In this document: positions 6,582 through 13,678 of the stretch, in pieces
Layout of the letters: every line of letters starts with the position of its first letter
Numbering within the stretch: position 1 is the stretch's first letter
From: Alphaproteobacteria bacterium
GTDB taxonomy: Bacteria; Pseudomonadota; Alphaproteobacteria; UBA7887
Reading direction: 5' to 3'
DNA length: 22,110 nucleotides
NCBI GenBank assembly: GCA_028289725.1
Contig: JANQOH010000305.1
Span: forward strand, 1 to 22,110
Notes under the pieces: model-generated
Databases searched by the model: none
The model's input: only the letters and a program-made list of their open reading frames with translations
What the model was told of the DNA's origin: nothing
Translations under genes and position numbers: made by a program

Positions 6582-7481
6582 TTACTCGGCGGCACCCGCC
6601 TGCGCGGCTTCGGGCTCGGCGCGCGTCAGAGCGGTAAAGTCGTCGATCATCCAGCGGCAAACCTGGCCCGGCTGAAAATGCAGGTCGCCAATCTGGCCGA
6701 CCGGCGTGACCTCGGCCGCCGTGCCGGTCAAAAACACTTCGTCCGCCTTCTCGAGCTCTTCTGGCATGATGACCCGCTCAATCACTTCGATGCCGCGCTG
6801 TTTTGCGAGCGCGATCACGCATTGGCGGGTGATGCCGTCGAGAAAACAATCGGGCGTCGGCGTATGAAGCGCGCCATCAATGACCAAAAAGATATTCGCG
6901 CCGGTGGCTTCGGCCAATCGACCGCGCCAATCCAGCATCAAGGCGTCGTCGAAGCCCTCCGCCTCGGCATCATGCTTACTCAGCGTGCAGATCATGTAGA
7001 GGCCGGCTGCCTTCGCCTTGGCGGGGATGGTCGCCGGATCCGGCCGCTTCCATTTCGACCACTTCAGCTTGATGCCCTTCAGCCGAGCCTCCGGCGAAAA
7101 ATAGGATGGCCATTCCCACGCCGCGATCGCCACGTGGATCGTATTTTGCTGCGCCGAAACACCCATCATCTCGCTGCCGCGCCAGGCCACGGGGCGCACA
7201 TAGCCATCCGATATGTTGTTCGAATGGCACACCGCATAGTTCGCGGCGTTGATCTCTTCGATCGAATAGGGAATCTCAAAACCAAGCTGGCGCGCCGAAT
7301 CAAACAGCCGCTCCGTATGCGCCTGAAGCTTGAAGACCGTGCCGTCATAAACGCGCTGGCCTTCGAAAACACAGCTCGCGTAGTGGAGGCCGTGACTCAG
7401 TACATGCAGGTTCGCGTCACGCCAAGGCACCAGCGCGCCGTCGTACCAAATCGTTCCATCGTGGTCGTCGAAATTGAGCAT
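6582..7481 (-). CDS. ilvE: Branched-chain amino acid aminotransferase
   Basis: IlvE is a PLP-dependent class IV aminotransferase that interconverts Leu, Ile and Val with their 2-oxo acids. The ATG at 7481 gives 299 residues and the usual opening F-D-D-H-D-G-T-I-W-Y-D-G; a GGGGGA lies about seven bases before it. A GTG at 7505 would add eight residues and is less likely. Motifs include H-G-L-H-Y-A-S-C-V-F-E-G near residue 35, the PLP-binding Lys157 in A-K-A-A-G, and E-A-T-G-A-N-I-F, which supplies a conserved Glu and the phosphate-contact region. The C terminus is rich in Ala and Glu. The gene is divergent from a MarR regulator; the 125-base gap holds an inverted repeat that could regulate both. 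Confidence 0.93.
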   Translation of the reverse strand: MLNFDDHDGTIWYDGALVPWRDANLHVLSHGLHYASCVFEGQRVYDGTVFKLQAHTERLFDSARQLGFEIPYSIEEINAANYAVCHSNNISDGYVRPVAWRGSEMMGVSAQQNTIHVAIAAWEWPSYFSPEARLKGIKLKWSKWKRPDPATIPAKAKAAGLYMICTLSKHDAEAEGFDDALMLDWRGRLAEATGANIFLVIDGALHTPTPDCFLDGITRQCVIALAKQRGIEVIERVIMPEELEKADEVFLTGTAAEVTPVGQIGDLHFQPGQVCRWMIDDFTALTRAEPEAAQAGAAE

Positions 7482-7561
7482 GACCGAATCCCCCGGTCCT
7501 CCCACACAAAGCGCCTAAGCATACTAGAGAAGGGTTGCGTTGCCTAACACCGGCGTTCATA

Positions 7562-7582
7562 TATGTCAACGTGACTGACATA
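7562..7582. promoter_or_regulatory. Inverted repeat, candidate MarR operator between ilvE and marR
   Basis: TATGTCA at 7562-7568 and its exact reverse complement TGACATA at 7576-7582 are separated by seven bases. A second nested dyad, GTCA-ACG-TGAC, shares the left arm. The element lies 25 bases before the marR ATG and 80 bases before the ilvE start, in the region where MarR proteins commonly bind to control themselves and a divergent neighbour. The repeat is seen directly; the binding protein is inferred. Confidence 0.5.
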
Positions 7583-7606
7583 AAATCACAGTCGGGCCGC
7601 CCGAGT

Positions 7607-8068
7607 ATGAGCGAACACGAGCTCAACAAGGGGATGGAGCTTTTGTTTTTCGCTTACCGCGATTTTGTTGCGGAACCGGACCGGATTCTGGCGCCGCTTG
7701 GATTTGGCCGCGCCCATCATCGTTTGCTCTATTTCGTCGCGCGACATCCGGACATGCCGGTCGCCAGGCTGCTCGAAATCTTAAAGATCACTAAGCAAAG
7801 TCTGAGCCGCGTCCTCGGTGAACTTGTCAGAACCGGTTACGTCGCGCAAACCAAAGGGCCAGTTGACCGCCGGCAACGCTTGTTGAGCCTGACGGACAAG
7901 GGAAAAGATTTGGAACGTCAACTTTCCGGCGCGTCGCGGGCACGGGTGGCGCGCGCCTATCGGGCTGCGGGAGCCGACGCGGTGGATGGCTTCGCGCGGG
8001 TCATGCTGAACCTTATGACCGATGGAGATCGACGTCTGGTCGAACGGCAAATCGACGACAGCCAATAG
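7607..8068 (+). CDS. MarR family transcriptional regulator (PetP-like)
   Basis: This 153-residue winged-helix regulator resembles PetP, the MarR-type partner of the response regulator PetR in Rhodobacter and many alphaproteobacteria. The recognition region reads R-L-L-E-I-L-K-I-T-K-Q-S-L-S-R-V-L and the wing has the typical D-R-R-Q-R-L-L-S-L-T. The N-terminal A-Y-R-D-F and R-A-H-H-R-L-L-Y-F segments are characteristic of this subgroup. The ATG at 7607 was preferred; a GTG at 7571 and a TTG at 7535 are in frame but would put the start inside or upstream of the inverted repeat at 7562-7582. The response regulator gene follows after 48 bases. The ligand is unknown, and the symbol petP is withheld because no pet genes are present here. 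Confidence 0.85.
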   Translation: MSEHELNKGMELLFFAYRDFVAEPDRILAPLGFGRAHHRLLYFVARHPDMPVARLLEILKITKQSLSRVLGELVRTGYVAQTKGPVDRRQRLLSLTDKGKDLERQLSGASRARVARAYRAAGADAVDGFARVMLNLMTDGDRRLVERQIDDSQ

Positions 8069-8073
8069 GCGCA

Positions 8074-8094
8074 CGGCACCGATCGCGCGTGCCG
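8074..8094 (+). other. Hairpin between marR and the response regulator gene
   Basis: CGGCAC and GTGCCG form a perfect six-base-pair stem with a nine-base loop, just after the marR stop. There is no U run after it, so it is not a classical intrinsic terminator. It could tune expression between the two genes or be incidental. Confidence 0.3.
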
Positions 8095-8116
8095 GAAGCG
8101 ATTGCCAGGGTTTATA

Positions 8117-8824
8117 ATGGTTGCCATGGCTGATCAGCCCCAAACCTCCGACTTGGCCGGGCAAGACCCGCATGTGCTGGTGGTCGACGACGATGCGCGG
8201 CTGCGCGAGTTGCTGCGGCGGTATCTCGCCGACAACGGATTCTTGGTGGCGACCGCATCCAATGCGTCGGCTGCGCGCGCGAAGCTATCCGGGCTGCGTT
8301 TCGATGTGATCGTTTTGGATCTGATGATGCCCGGCGAAAGCGGCCTCGATTTTGCCGAGCAACTTCGACGGACCGATGACATTCCCATATTGATGCTGAC
8401 CGCGATGGACGCCGTGGAAGATCGGATTGCCGGTCTTGAGAGCGGTGCCGACGATTATCTGGTCAAGCCTTTTGAACCACGGGAACTGGTCTTGCGCTTG
8501 AACGCCGTGCTGCGGCGAACCAGCCCGGCAATCGCTGATCCGATCAGCTTCGGGCCGTTTCTGTTCGACCCGGGCTCGGGCGAGTTGCGTCAGAATGGTG
8601 ATCCGATTCCCTTGACCGCCGCGGAAGCCGGGTTGCTGCGGGCTTTGACCGCCACCGTCGGCGCCGCCGTGTCGCGCGAGCGGCTTGGCGTGATTTCCCG
8701 CGTCGCCGAGCGTTCCGTGGACGTCCAGATCAATCGGCTACGACGCAAGGTCGAACCCGATCCCCGCAATCCGCGTTATTTGGTCACGGTTAGGGGCGAA
8801 GGGTATGCGTTGCGTGCAGGATAA
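8117..8824 (+). CDS. OmpR-class response regulator (PetR-like)
   Basis: This is a two-component response regulator of 235 residues with an N-terminal receiver domain and a C-terminal winged-helix DNA-binding domain. Receiver landmarks are the acidic pair in V-V-D-D-D (residues 24-25), the phospho-acceptor Asp68 in V-L-D-L-M-M-P-G, Thr95 in M-L-T-A-M and Lys117 in V-K-P-F-E. The output domain shows L-T-A-A-E-A-G-L-L, S-V-D-V-Q-I-N-R-L-R-R-K and a final T-V-R-G-E-G-Y, the usual OmpR pattern. The ATG at 8117 has AGGG six bases upstream; the ATG at 8126 is the alternative. The histidine kinase gene begins 18 bases downstream and is its likely partner. Gene order (ilvE, marR, regulator, kinase) matches PetR-type loci, but the target genes are not evident. 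Confidence 0.92.
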   Translation: MVAMADQPQTSDLAGQDPHVLVVDDDARLRELLRRYLADNGFLVATASNASAARAKLSGLRFDVIVLDLMMPGESGLDFAEQLRRTDDIPILMLTAMDAVEDRIAGLESGADDYLVKPFEPRELVLRLNAVLRRTSPAIADPISFGPFLFDPGSGELRQNGDPIPLTAAEAGLLRALTATVGAAVSRERLGVISRVAERSVDVQINRLRRKVEPDPRNPRYLVTVRGEGYALRAG

Positions 8825-8842
8825 GCATCGATTAGCCATGCA

Positions 8843-10174
8843 ATGGATGGGCGGAGCATGAGGCCATTACGTGACTTCCTGCCGCGCGGCTTGTTCGGCC
8901 GTTCGCTCCTAATCGTCATGATCCCGTTGGTCCTGCTGCAAGCCGTTTCAGCGTACATTTTCTATACGCGACATTGGCAAGATGTCGGCCGCCGGCTCGC
9001 CCTCGGTCTTGCTGGCGACGTCGCATTGGTGATCGACGCCATCGAACATTCTGAAAGCGTGGTTGATCGCAACTGGATGCTGCGTCAAGCCCGAACGCGC
9101 TTGGCGATTGACGTTGAATTTAGCGACGGCGCCTTGCTGCCGGCCGAGCCGCCGCACGATTTGTTTGGGCCGGTGGACTGGACATTGGCACGCGTTCTGC
9201 CGGAGCAGATCCAATATCCTTTCCAGTTCGATAGCCACTCCGACTCGGAAAGTGTTTTCTTGGCAATCCAGCTTGCCGATGGCGTGCTTGACGTCACGGT
9301 GCCGCGCAAGCGCCTGTTCAGTTCGACCACCTATATCTTCATCCTCTGGATGGTCGGCACGTCGTTGGTGCTCCTGGCCATCGCGATCTATTTCCTGCGC
9401 CGCCAAGTGGGTCCGATGCGCCGCCTCGCCCACGCCGCCGAAAGTTTTGGCAAAGGCATTCAAGTGATCGACTTCAAACCGCAAGGGGCGGCCGAGGTTC
9501 GGCAGGCGGCGCGCGCCTTTCTGCTGATGCGTGAACGCATCCAGCGGCAAATCTCGCAGCGAACGGAAATGCTTGCGGGCGTGAGCCATGATTTGCGAAC
9601 GCCATTGACCCGCATGAAACTGCAAATCGCCATGTCGCCCGAAACCGAACTCGTCGGCGCACTAAAGGCGGATGTCGCTGACATGGAACGCATGGTCGAG
9701 GGATATCTTGCCTTCGCCCGTGGCGAAGGTAGCGAGCAGCCGGTGAGCACCGACATGGACGCGCTCGTGGATGAAGTCGTCGATGGCGCGCGTCGGAATG
9801 GCGCGACAATCATGATCGATGGCAGCACAAACGGTCTACACCTAACGGTCCGCCGCGACGCGCTCAAGCGGGCCTTGACCAACCTCACTGACAATGCGGT
9901 ACGGCACGGCCAGCATGTTCGCTTGGCTGTCGGCCGCAACGAAGAGGTTATGGAAATCGCGATTGAGGATGACGGCCCCGGAATTCCGGAACCTCAGCGT
10001 GAATCCGTGTTCAAGCCATTTTTCCGAATTGACAGTTCCCGCAATCCGGATACGGGTGGCGTCGGCTTGGGACTTACGATCGCGCGTGACGTCGTGCGAA
10101 ACCACGGCGGCGATTTGACGCTCGGCACCTCTGCGTGGGGCGGGTTACGTGCGACCGCGCGGCTACCTATCTAG
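8843..10174 (+). CDS. EnvZ-like membrane sensor histidine kinase
   Basis: This is a 443-residue inner-membrane histidine kinase. It has a transmembrane helix near residues 19-41, a periplasmic sensor domain of about 120 residues, a second helix near 163-186, a HAMP segment, and the dimerisation domain with the phospho-accepting His249 in A-G-V-S-H-D-L-R-T-P-L. The ATPase domain has Asn351 in the N box, D-D-G-P-G-I-P around 376-382 and G-V-G-L-G-L around 406-411. The layout is that of EnvZ and related OmpR-partner kinases. It follows the response regulator by 18 bases and most likely phosphorylates it. The ATG at 8843 is the first start; an ATG at 8858 is also possible but has a GGAG too close to it. 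The signal sensed is unknown. Confidence 0.92.
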   Translation: MDGRSMRPLRDFLPRGLFGRSLLIVMIPLVLLQAVSAYIFYTRHWQDVGRRLALGLAGDVALVIDAIEHSESVVDRNWMLRQARTRLAIDVEFSDGALLPAEPPHDLFGPVDWTLARVLPEQIQYPFQFDSHSDSESVFLAIQLADGVLDVTVPRKRLFSSTTYIFILWMVGTSLVLLAIAIYFLRRQVGPMRRLAHAAESFGKGIQVIDFKPQGAAEVRQAARAFLLMRERIQRQISQRTEMLAGVSHDLRTPLTRMKLQIAMSPETELVGALKADVADMERMVEGYLAFARGEGSEQPVSTDMDALVDEVVDGARRNGATIMIDGSTNGLHLTVRRDALKRALTNLTDNAVRHGQHVRLAVGRNEEVMEIAIEDDGPGIPEPQRESVFKPFFRIDSSRNPDTGGVGLGLTIARDVVRNHGGDLTLGTSAWGGLRATARLPI

Positions 10175-10204
10175 TTCCGACGCAAAAGACACTTGCCATA
10201 CGAA

Positions 10205-10648
10205 TTAAGTCTTTGATGTCGTTATTGCCGACAAACTCGCATAAAAATTCCGGAGTGCTTGTTCAATTGTGTCGGTGTCCGCTGTCGCATTCGCCAAACC
10301 CACCGTCCGGAGGGTTTCCGCCGCCAAGTCGAACATGGATCGCGCGCTTTCCAGCGACGAGACGTTCGCTTGCTCGGGGACCCATCCCTCGCCGCCGGAC
10401 TGAAGGGCGTCAGCAGTCGCCCGCATAATACGCAGTTGTTGTTCAATAAGGTCGGGTTGGATTTGCGCACCGGGTACCGCCGCAGCCAATGCCTGCCGTG
10501 CCCGGTCCATTGCGTCTTCATTCCATTCCGGCAGCATGGAAAGCGCAACCAGCCAGGCGTCTAGCGGCGCGCCTTGCGGGCTCTCGACGGTGTTCCGCGT
10601 CGGGCCTTGCGTTTCTGTGCTGTCAGGCCGCTTTTTTGGTGGCGCCAC
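10205..10648 (-). CDS. Hypothetical protein, translationally coupled to a TetR regulator
   Basis: I do not recognise this 147-residue protein. It begins with a basic, Pro-rich stretch (A-P-P-K-K-R-P), then a mostly helical body with two Trp-containing segments (D-A-W-L-V-A-L-S-M-L-P-E-W and G-E-G-W-V-P-E-Q) and no signal peptide or membrane segment. The only early start is the GTG at 10648, which lies inside the end of the TetR gene; the two frames overlap by 26 bases, indicating a shared transcript. The next candidate start, an ATG near 10537, would remove 37 residues. It converges on the kinase gene with 30 bases between. The helical character recalls phasin-like or regulator-associated small proteins, but no function can be assigned. 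Confidence 0.7.
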   Translation of the reverse strand: MAPPKKRPDSTETQGPTRNTVESPQGAPLDAWLVALSMLPEWNEDAMDRARQALAAAVPGAQIQPDLIEQQLRIMRATADALQSGGEGWVPEQANVSSLESARSMFDLAAETLRTVGLANATADTDTIEQALRNFYASLSAITTSKT

Positions 10649-11222
10649 GGCGTCTGCAAAGGAATGTCATGGCGCGTTCCGCCTTGTCGAGGTTGCGGTC
10701 GAGCGACGCCATGGTGCGTGAAAGATCCTCGGTGTCATCCTCAAGCCAGACGCGAAGCACCGAAAGATAAATCGCCGACAGCCCCTTCGCGCGGACCAAA
10801 CCGGCGGTGCCGTTCGCCGAAACACCCGCCGCCTCGAGCATGGTCGCCATGGAACACAACACCGAACCGCCAGCACACAAGGCGGACAGAGGGTCCCTCC
10901 GGAGATCCCGAGCGATGACCCGCAATCCGTCGCGATTGGCTTTCATGGCGTCAAACCGCCGCATCACCACATCGAAAACACGGTCGCGAACCGGTTGATC
11001 GAGATCGCCTAGGTCCGAGCCCTTGGCGACCGCGGCGTCAATCGATCGGCCATAAGCCGACAGAATTGCGGATTTGCTGCGGTACGTACCGATCACCGTG
11101 GCAAGCGGCAGATCGGCGGCCGACGCAATGTCCACCAGTTTTAGTTCCTGCCATCCGCGTTCGGCGGCAAGCTTCAGCGCCGTATCGACGATATGCTTTG
11201 GAATCTCGGCTTTCTTGACCAT
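10623..11222 (-). CDS. TetR family transcriptional regulator
   Basis: This 199-residue protein has an N-terminal TetR helix-turn-helix: a helix beginning V-D-T-A-L-K-L-A-A-E-R-G-W, then L-V-D-I-A-S-A-A-D-L-P-L-A-T-V-I-G-T-Y-R-S-K at about residues 29-50. The C-terminal ligand or dimer domain contains W-L-E-D-D-T-E-D-L-S-R-T-M-A-S-L-D-R, a pattern I associate with a TetR subgroup of alphaproteobacteria that resembles the C terminus of COQ9, so a COQ9-like lipid-binding role is the main alternative. The ATG at 11222 is preferred over a GTG at 11231 because an AGGTGG lies five bases before it. A perfect 18-bp palindrome sits 15 bases upstream, between this gene and the divergent rpoH-type gene, suggesting self-regulation and control of the sigma factor. 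Confidence 0.8.
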   Translation of the reverse strand: MVKKAEIPKHIVDTALKLAAERGWQELKLVDIASAADLPLATVIGTYRSKSAILSAYGRSIDAAVAKGSDLGDLDQPVRDRVFDVVMRRFDAMKANRDGLRVIARDLRRDPLSALCAGGSVLCSMATMLEAAGVSANGTAGLVRAKGLSAIYLSVLRVWLEDDTEDLSRTMASLDRNLDKAERAMTFLCRRRGATKKAA

Positions 11223-11233
11223 GTTTCCCACCT

Positions 11234-11262
11234 ATTCTTCGCCAATTGGCGAAGCTGCACAA
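11234..11262 (-). promoter_or_regulatory. Possible promoter of the TetR gene
   Basis: Read on the minus strand, TTGTGC (11257-11262) and AAGAAT (11234-11239) are 17 bases apart, an acceptable though imperfect sigma-70 pair. The palindrome at 11237-11254 fills the spacer, which would allow direct repression by a bound dimer. The promoter is inferred from weak matches. Confidence 0.35.
11237..11254. promoter_or_regulatory. Perfect 18-bp palindrome, candidate TetR operator
   Basis: CTTCGCCAATTGGCGAAG equals its own reverse complement over all 18 bases. It lies 15 bases from the TetR start and about 50 bases before the rpoH-type start. Its size, perfect symmetry and divergent position are typical of TetR-family operators. 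The palindrome is read directly; the protein that binds it is inferred. Confidence 0.65.
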
Positions 11263-11302
11263 TGATATTGACTCACTCAGCGCGCCTGCAATGCTTGTTT
11301 CG

Positions 11303-12160
11303 ATGAGTCAATCACCAACAAACTCGTTGGCGGAACGCACCTTGGCGCAAGCGGCCCGGCAGGCGCCGATGCTGTCGCGCGACGAAGAACGTGCATTGGC
11401 CCGTCGCGCCGCCGGCGGCGATCCGGAGGCGGTGTCTCGTCTGATCGCCAGCCATTTACGGCTCGTGATCAAGATCGCGGATCGTTACCGCGCGCCCGGT
11501 CTACCAAAAGCCGATCTGGTACATGAAGGCTGCATCGGGCTGATTCAAGCGTTGAAGCGCTTTAACCCGGACCACGACGCGCGATTGTCGACCTACGCCA
11601 TGTGGTGGATCAAGTCGGCGATCCAAGATCATGTGGTTCGGTCTTGGTCGATGGTTCGCATCGGCACGTCGACCGCGCAGAAATCTTTGTTTTTCAATTT
11701 GCGGCGCATGCGCGCAGCACTGTCGGACACCGGCGACAGTTTAAGCGAGGCCGCGGCGCGCAGCATCGCGAAGGCGCTCAATGTGACCGAGCGCGACGTG
11801 CGACGCATGGCGGAGCGCCTGCGTGGTCCGGATCGGTCGTTGGACGAACATCAGGATGCCGACGAACCCAGCTTGTTGGATTCGCTACCGGACCCGACAA
11901 CGGACCCCGAACAATCCCTGATCCGGCGCGACGAGCTACGACATCGGTTGAGCTTGCTCGCCAATGCGCTCGCGGAACTCAAGGATCGCGAGCGTCTGAT
12001 CATCACGCGCCGCTACCTTTCGGAGGTGGCGGTGACCTTGGAAGGCCTTGGCAAAGAACTCGGAATATCGAAGGAACGCGTGCGTCAGATAGAGGCGCGT
12101 GCGATGGCCAAATTGGCCAGTGTTATCTCGCGTTTCGTGGATACCGAGGCGACGGCCTGA
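11303..12160 (+). CDS. rpoH: RNA polymerase sigma factor, RpoH (sigma-32) type
   Basis: This sigma-70 family factor of RpoH type directs RNA polymerase to heat-shock or general stress promoters. From 11303 it has 285 residues. Region 2 includes S-H-L-R-L-V-I-K-I-A, the Y-R-A-P-G-L-P segment and L-S-T-Y-A-M-W-W-I-K-S-A-I-Q; the RpoH-box motif appears as Q-K-S-L-F-F-N-L-R-R; region 4 ends L-G-I-S-K-E-R-V-R-Q-I-E-A-R-A. Starts at 11291 (ATG) and 11246 (TTG, inside the palindrome) are in frame; none has a good Shine-Dalgarno. The sequence deviates from the textbook alphaproteobacterial RpoH (for example E-G-C-I-G-L-I-Q), so it may be the second paralogue (RpoH2 type). It is divergent from a TetR regulator and converges on proC. 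Confidence 0.88.
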   Translation: MSQSPTNSLAERTLAQAARQAPMLSRDEERALARRAAGGDPEAVSRLIASHLRLVIKIADRYRAPGLPKADLVHEGCIGLIQALKRFNPDHDARLSTYAMWWIKSAIQDHVVRSWSMVRIGTSTAQKSLFFNLRRMRAALSDTGDSLSEAAARSIAKALNVTERDVRRMAERLRGPDRSLDEHQDADEPSLLDSLPDPTTDPEQSLIRRDELRHRLSLLANALAELKDRERLIITRRYLSEVAVTLEGLGKELGISKERVRQIEARAMAKLASVISRFVDTEATA

Positions 12161-12180
12161 TACAGCCGCAAGGCGAGGCG

Positions 12181-13011
12181 CTAGCCGGAGGCTAATTCCT
12201 TGCTGCGCTCAGTGGCGGCCGCCACGGCTTTGGTCATCAAAGCTTCCAATCCATCGGCCGACATCAATACGCTCAACGCTGCGGCGGTTGTGCCGCCCGG
12301 GCTTGTCACGTTCCGCCGCAAAATTTCGGCCGCCTCTGACGAGCGAAAGGCGAGTTCGCCCGCGCCGGTGACGGTCGCGCGCGCCAGTTTCTCCGATAGG
12401 TCCGGCGCCAAACCCGCCGCGACGCCTGCCGCGGCCATGCTTTCGATCAGTAAGAAGACGTATGCCGGCCCACTCCCGGAGACGCCTGTGACCGCGTCCA
12501 TAAGCGCCTCATCGTCAATCCACGCAACTTCGCCCACGGCGGAGAGCAAGTCCGTGCACAAGGCGATCTGGTCGCCGGCCACTTGGCCATTCGCGCACGC
12601 CACCGTGATGCCCCGGCCAACGGCGGCAGGTGTATTTGGCATGGAGCGAACGATTGCCGCGTCCGCGCCCAGATTTGATTCGAAGAAACCGATCGTCGTA
12701 CCAGCCGCGATCGACAGAAACACCGGCCCACCGCCGCCATTCCCGACAAACCGGCGGTAATCGCCGACCACGTCGCCAATGACCTGCGGCTTTACCGCGA
12801 ACAAGACCACGGTCGGCGTGGCCGCTGTGTCCAAGGCAGTCGCCGACTCGAACACGGATACGCCATGCCGCGCGTGCAGTTCCCGCGCCGCTTCGGCCAT
12901 CGGTTCGACCACCGCAATATCGTCCGCTGGAATACCGCCTTTATCGCGCCAACCGGCAAGCAGAGCGCCGCCCATCTTGCCGCCGCCCACCAACACAAAC
13001 CGCGCTGGCAT
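12181..13011 (-). CDS. proC: Pyrroline-5-carboxylate reductase
   Basis: ProC reduces 1-pyrroline-5-carboxylate to proline with NAD(P)H. The 276-residue protein has an N-terminal Rossmann motif V-L-V-G-G-G-K-M-G-G-A-L, F-A-V-K-P-Q near residue 75, R-S-M-P-N-T-P-A near 143, and the C-terminal signature with V-S-G-S-G-P-A-Y-V-F and T-S-P-G-G-T-T-A-A-A-L. Length and motifs are normal. The ATG at 13011 lies three bases after the stop of the YbjN-domain gene, so the two are almost certainly co-transcribed; this pairing recurs in alphaproteobacteria. It converges on the sigma factor gene with 20 bases between the stops. Confidence 0.95.
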   Translation of the reverse strand: MPARFVLVGGGKMGGALLAGWRDKGGIPADDIAVVEPMAEAARELHARHGVSVFESATALDTAATPTVVLFAVKPQVIGDVVGDYRRFVGNGGGGPVFLSIAAGTTIGFFESNLGADAAIVRSMPNTPAAVGRGITVACANGQVAGDQIALCTDLLSAVGEVAWIDDEALMDAVTGVSGSGPAYVFLLIESMAAAGVAAGLAPDLSEKLARATVTGAGELAFRSSEAAEILRRNVTSPGGTTAAALSVLMSADGLEALMTKAVAAATERSKELASG

Positions 13012-13014
13012 GGT

Positions 13015-13518
13015 TTAAGCGCGACCGACCGGTTCTATGAGGGCGGCGTCGATTGCCTCATCCGGATCGCGTCCGCCCCAAATTACAAATTGGAAGGCGG
13101 GATAAAATCGGTCGCATTCGGTACGCGCTGCGTCGATCACATCTTCGACCACGCGCAAGCTGATGGGTGATTCTTGGGTCGACATCAATGTGTGCCGGAA
13201 TGTCGGCCACCCCTCTTCCGACCACAGCTCAAAATGGCCAATCCACAGCCGTTCGTTGATTTTCGCGAGCAAGGGATAAATTCCTTCGCGGCTGCCTTCG
13301 GGCACCCGCATGTCGAGCGCGCAGGTTATGAAGAGCGAGTGGCTTTCCGGGCGCCAGGCAAACCACATTTGCATGTCGCACCACTGGCCCGTGATTTGTA
13401 TCGCCAGCTCGTCAGCGCTTTGTCGGTCGGACGCCCAAACATTGGCGCCCGCCACATCCTCGACCAAATCGATTGGATTGATCGTGGCGTCTGCGTCCAG
13501 GACAGAGACCTTGCTCAC
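13015..13518 (-). CDS. YbjN domain-containing protein
   Basis: This 167-residue cytosolic protein matches the YbjN family (putative sensory transduction regulator fold, related to type III secretion chaperones). Recognisable parts are W-F-A-W-R-P-E-S-H-S-L-F-I-T-C-A, the L-A-K-I-N-E-R-L-W-I-G-H-F-E-L-W segment and the V-V-E-D-V-I-D-A-A helix. The start is a GTG at 13518 with GGAGG eight bases upstream on the minus strand. The molecular role of the family is not established; E. coli YbjN affects motility and stress responses. The gene is immediately followed by proC, three bases away, and an inverted repeat lies just upstream of its ribosome binding site. Confidence 0.85.
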   Translation of the reverse strand: MSKVSVLDADATINPIDLVEDVAGANVWASDRQSADELAIQITGQWCDMQMWFAWRPESHSLFITCALDMRVPEGSREGIYPLLAKINERLWIGHFELWSEEGWPTFRHTLMSTQESPISLRVVEDVIDAARTECDRFYPAFQFVIWGGRDPDEAIDAALIEPVGRA

Positions 13519-13535
13519 TCGGTCACCCTCCAGCC

Positions 13536-13554
13536 ATTCGCCGCACGGGCGAAT
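13536..13554. promoter_or_regulatory. Inverted repeat upstream of the ybjN-proC pair
   Basis: ATTCGCC at 13536-13542 and GGCGAAT at 13548-13554 are exact reverse complements around five bases, and lie a few bases upstream of the GGAGG of the YbjN gene. The arms share TTCGCC with the palindrome before rpoH, but the spacer is five rather than four bases. It may be an operator or an RNA hairpin that masks the ribosome binding site. Confidence 0.35.
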
Positions 13555-13570
13555 CGGTCATTCGTTTTTG

Positions 13571-13596
13571 GAAATCCGCACGATCTAACGCGCGGA
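13571..13596 (-). terminator. Weak terminator-like hairpin after the ubiK gene
   Basis: In minus-strand RNA, UCCGCGCG pairs with CGUGCGGA (eight pairs including one G-U) around a six-base loop, followed by UUUC. The stem is good but the U run is short. It lies about 80 bases past the UbiK stop and before the YbjN gene, so it could separate the two transcripts. Confidence 0.35.
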
Positions 13597-13678
13597 TATG
13601 GTGGCATTGGGCCATGCGACCCACAACAAGCGGTAACGTGACAGATGGCCAACATGCGTGCAACCAGTTGTCCGGCGA

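Noticed and set aside
11268..11296. TTGACT with a 17-base spacer as the sigma factor promoter
   Set aside because: The corresponding -10 (ATGCTT) is a poor match and would overlap the possible ATG at 11291.
11246..11302. TTG at 11246 as the start of the sigma factor
   Set aside because: It lies inside the perfect palindrome, adds residues not expected in RpoH proteins and has no ribosome binding site.
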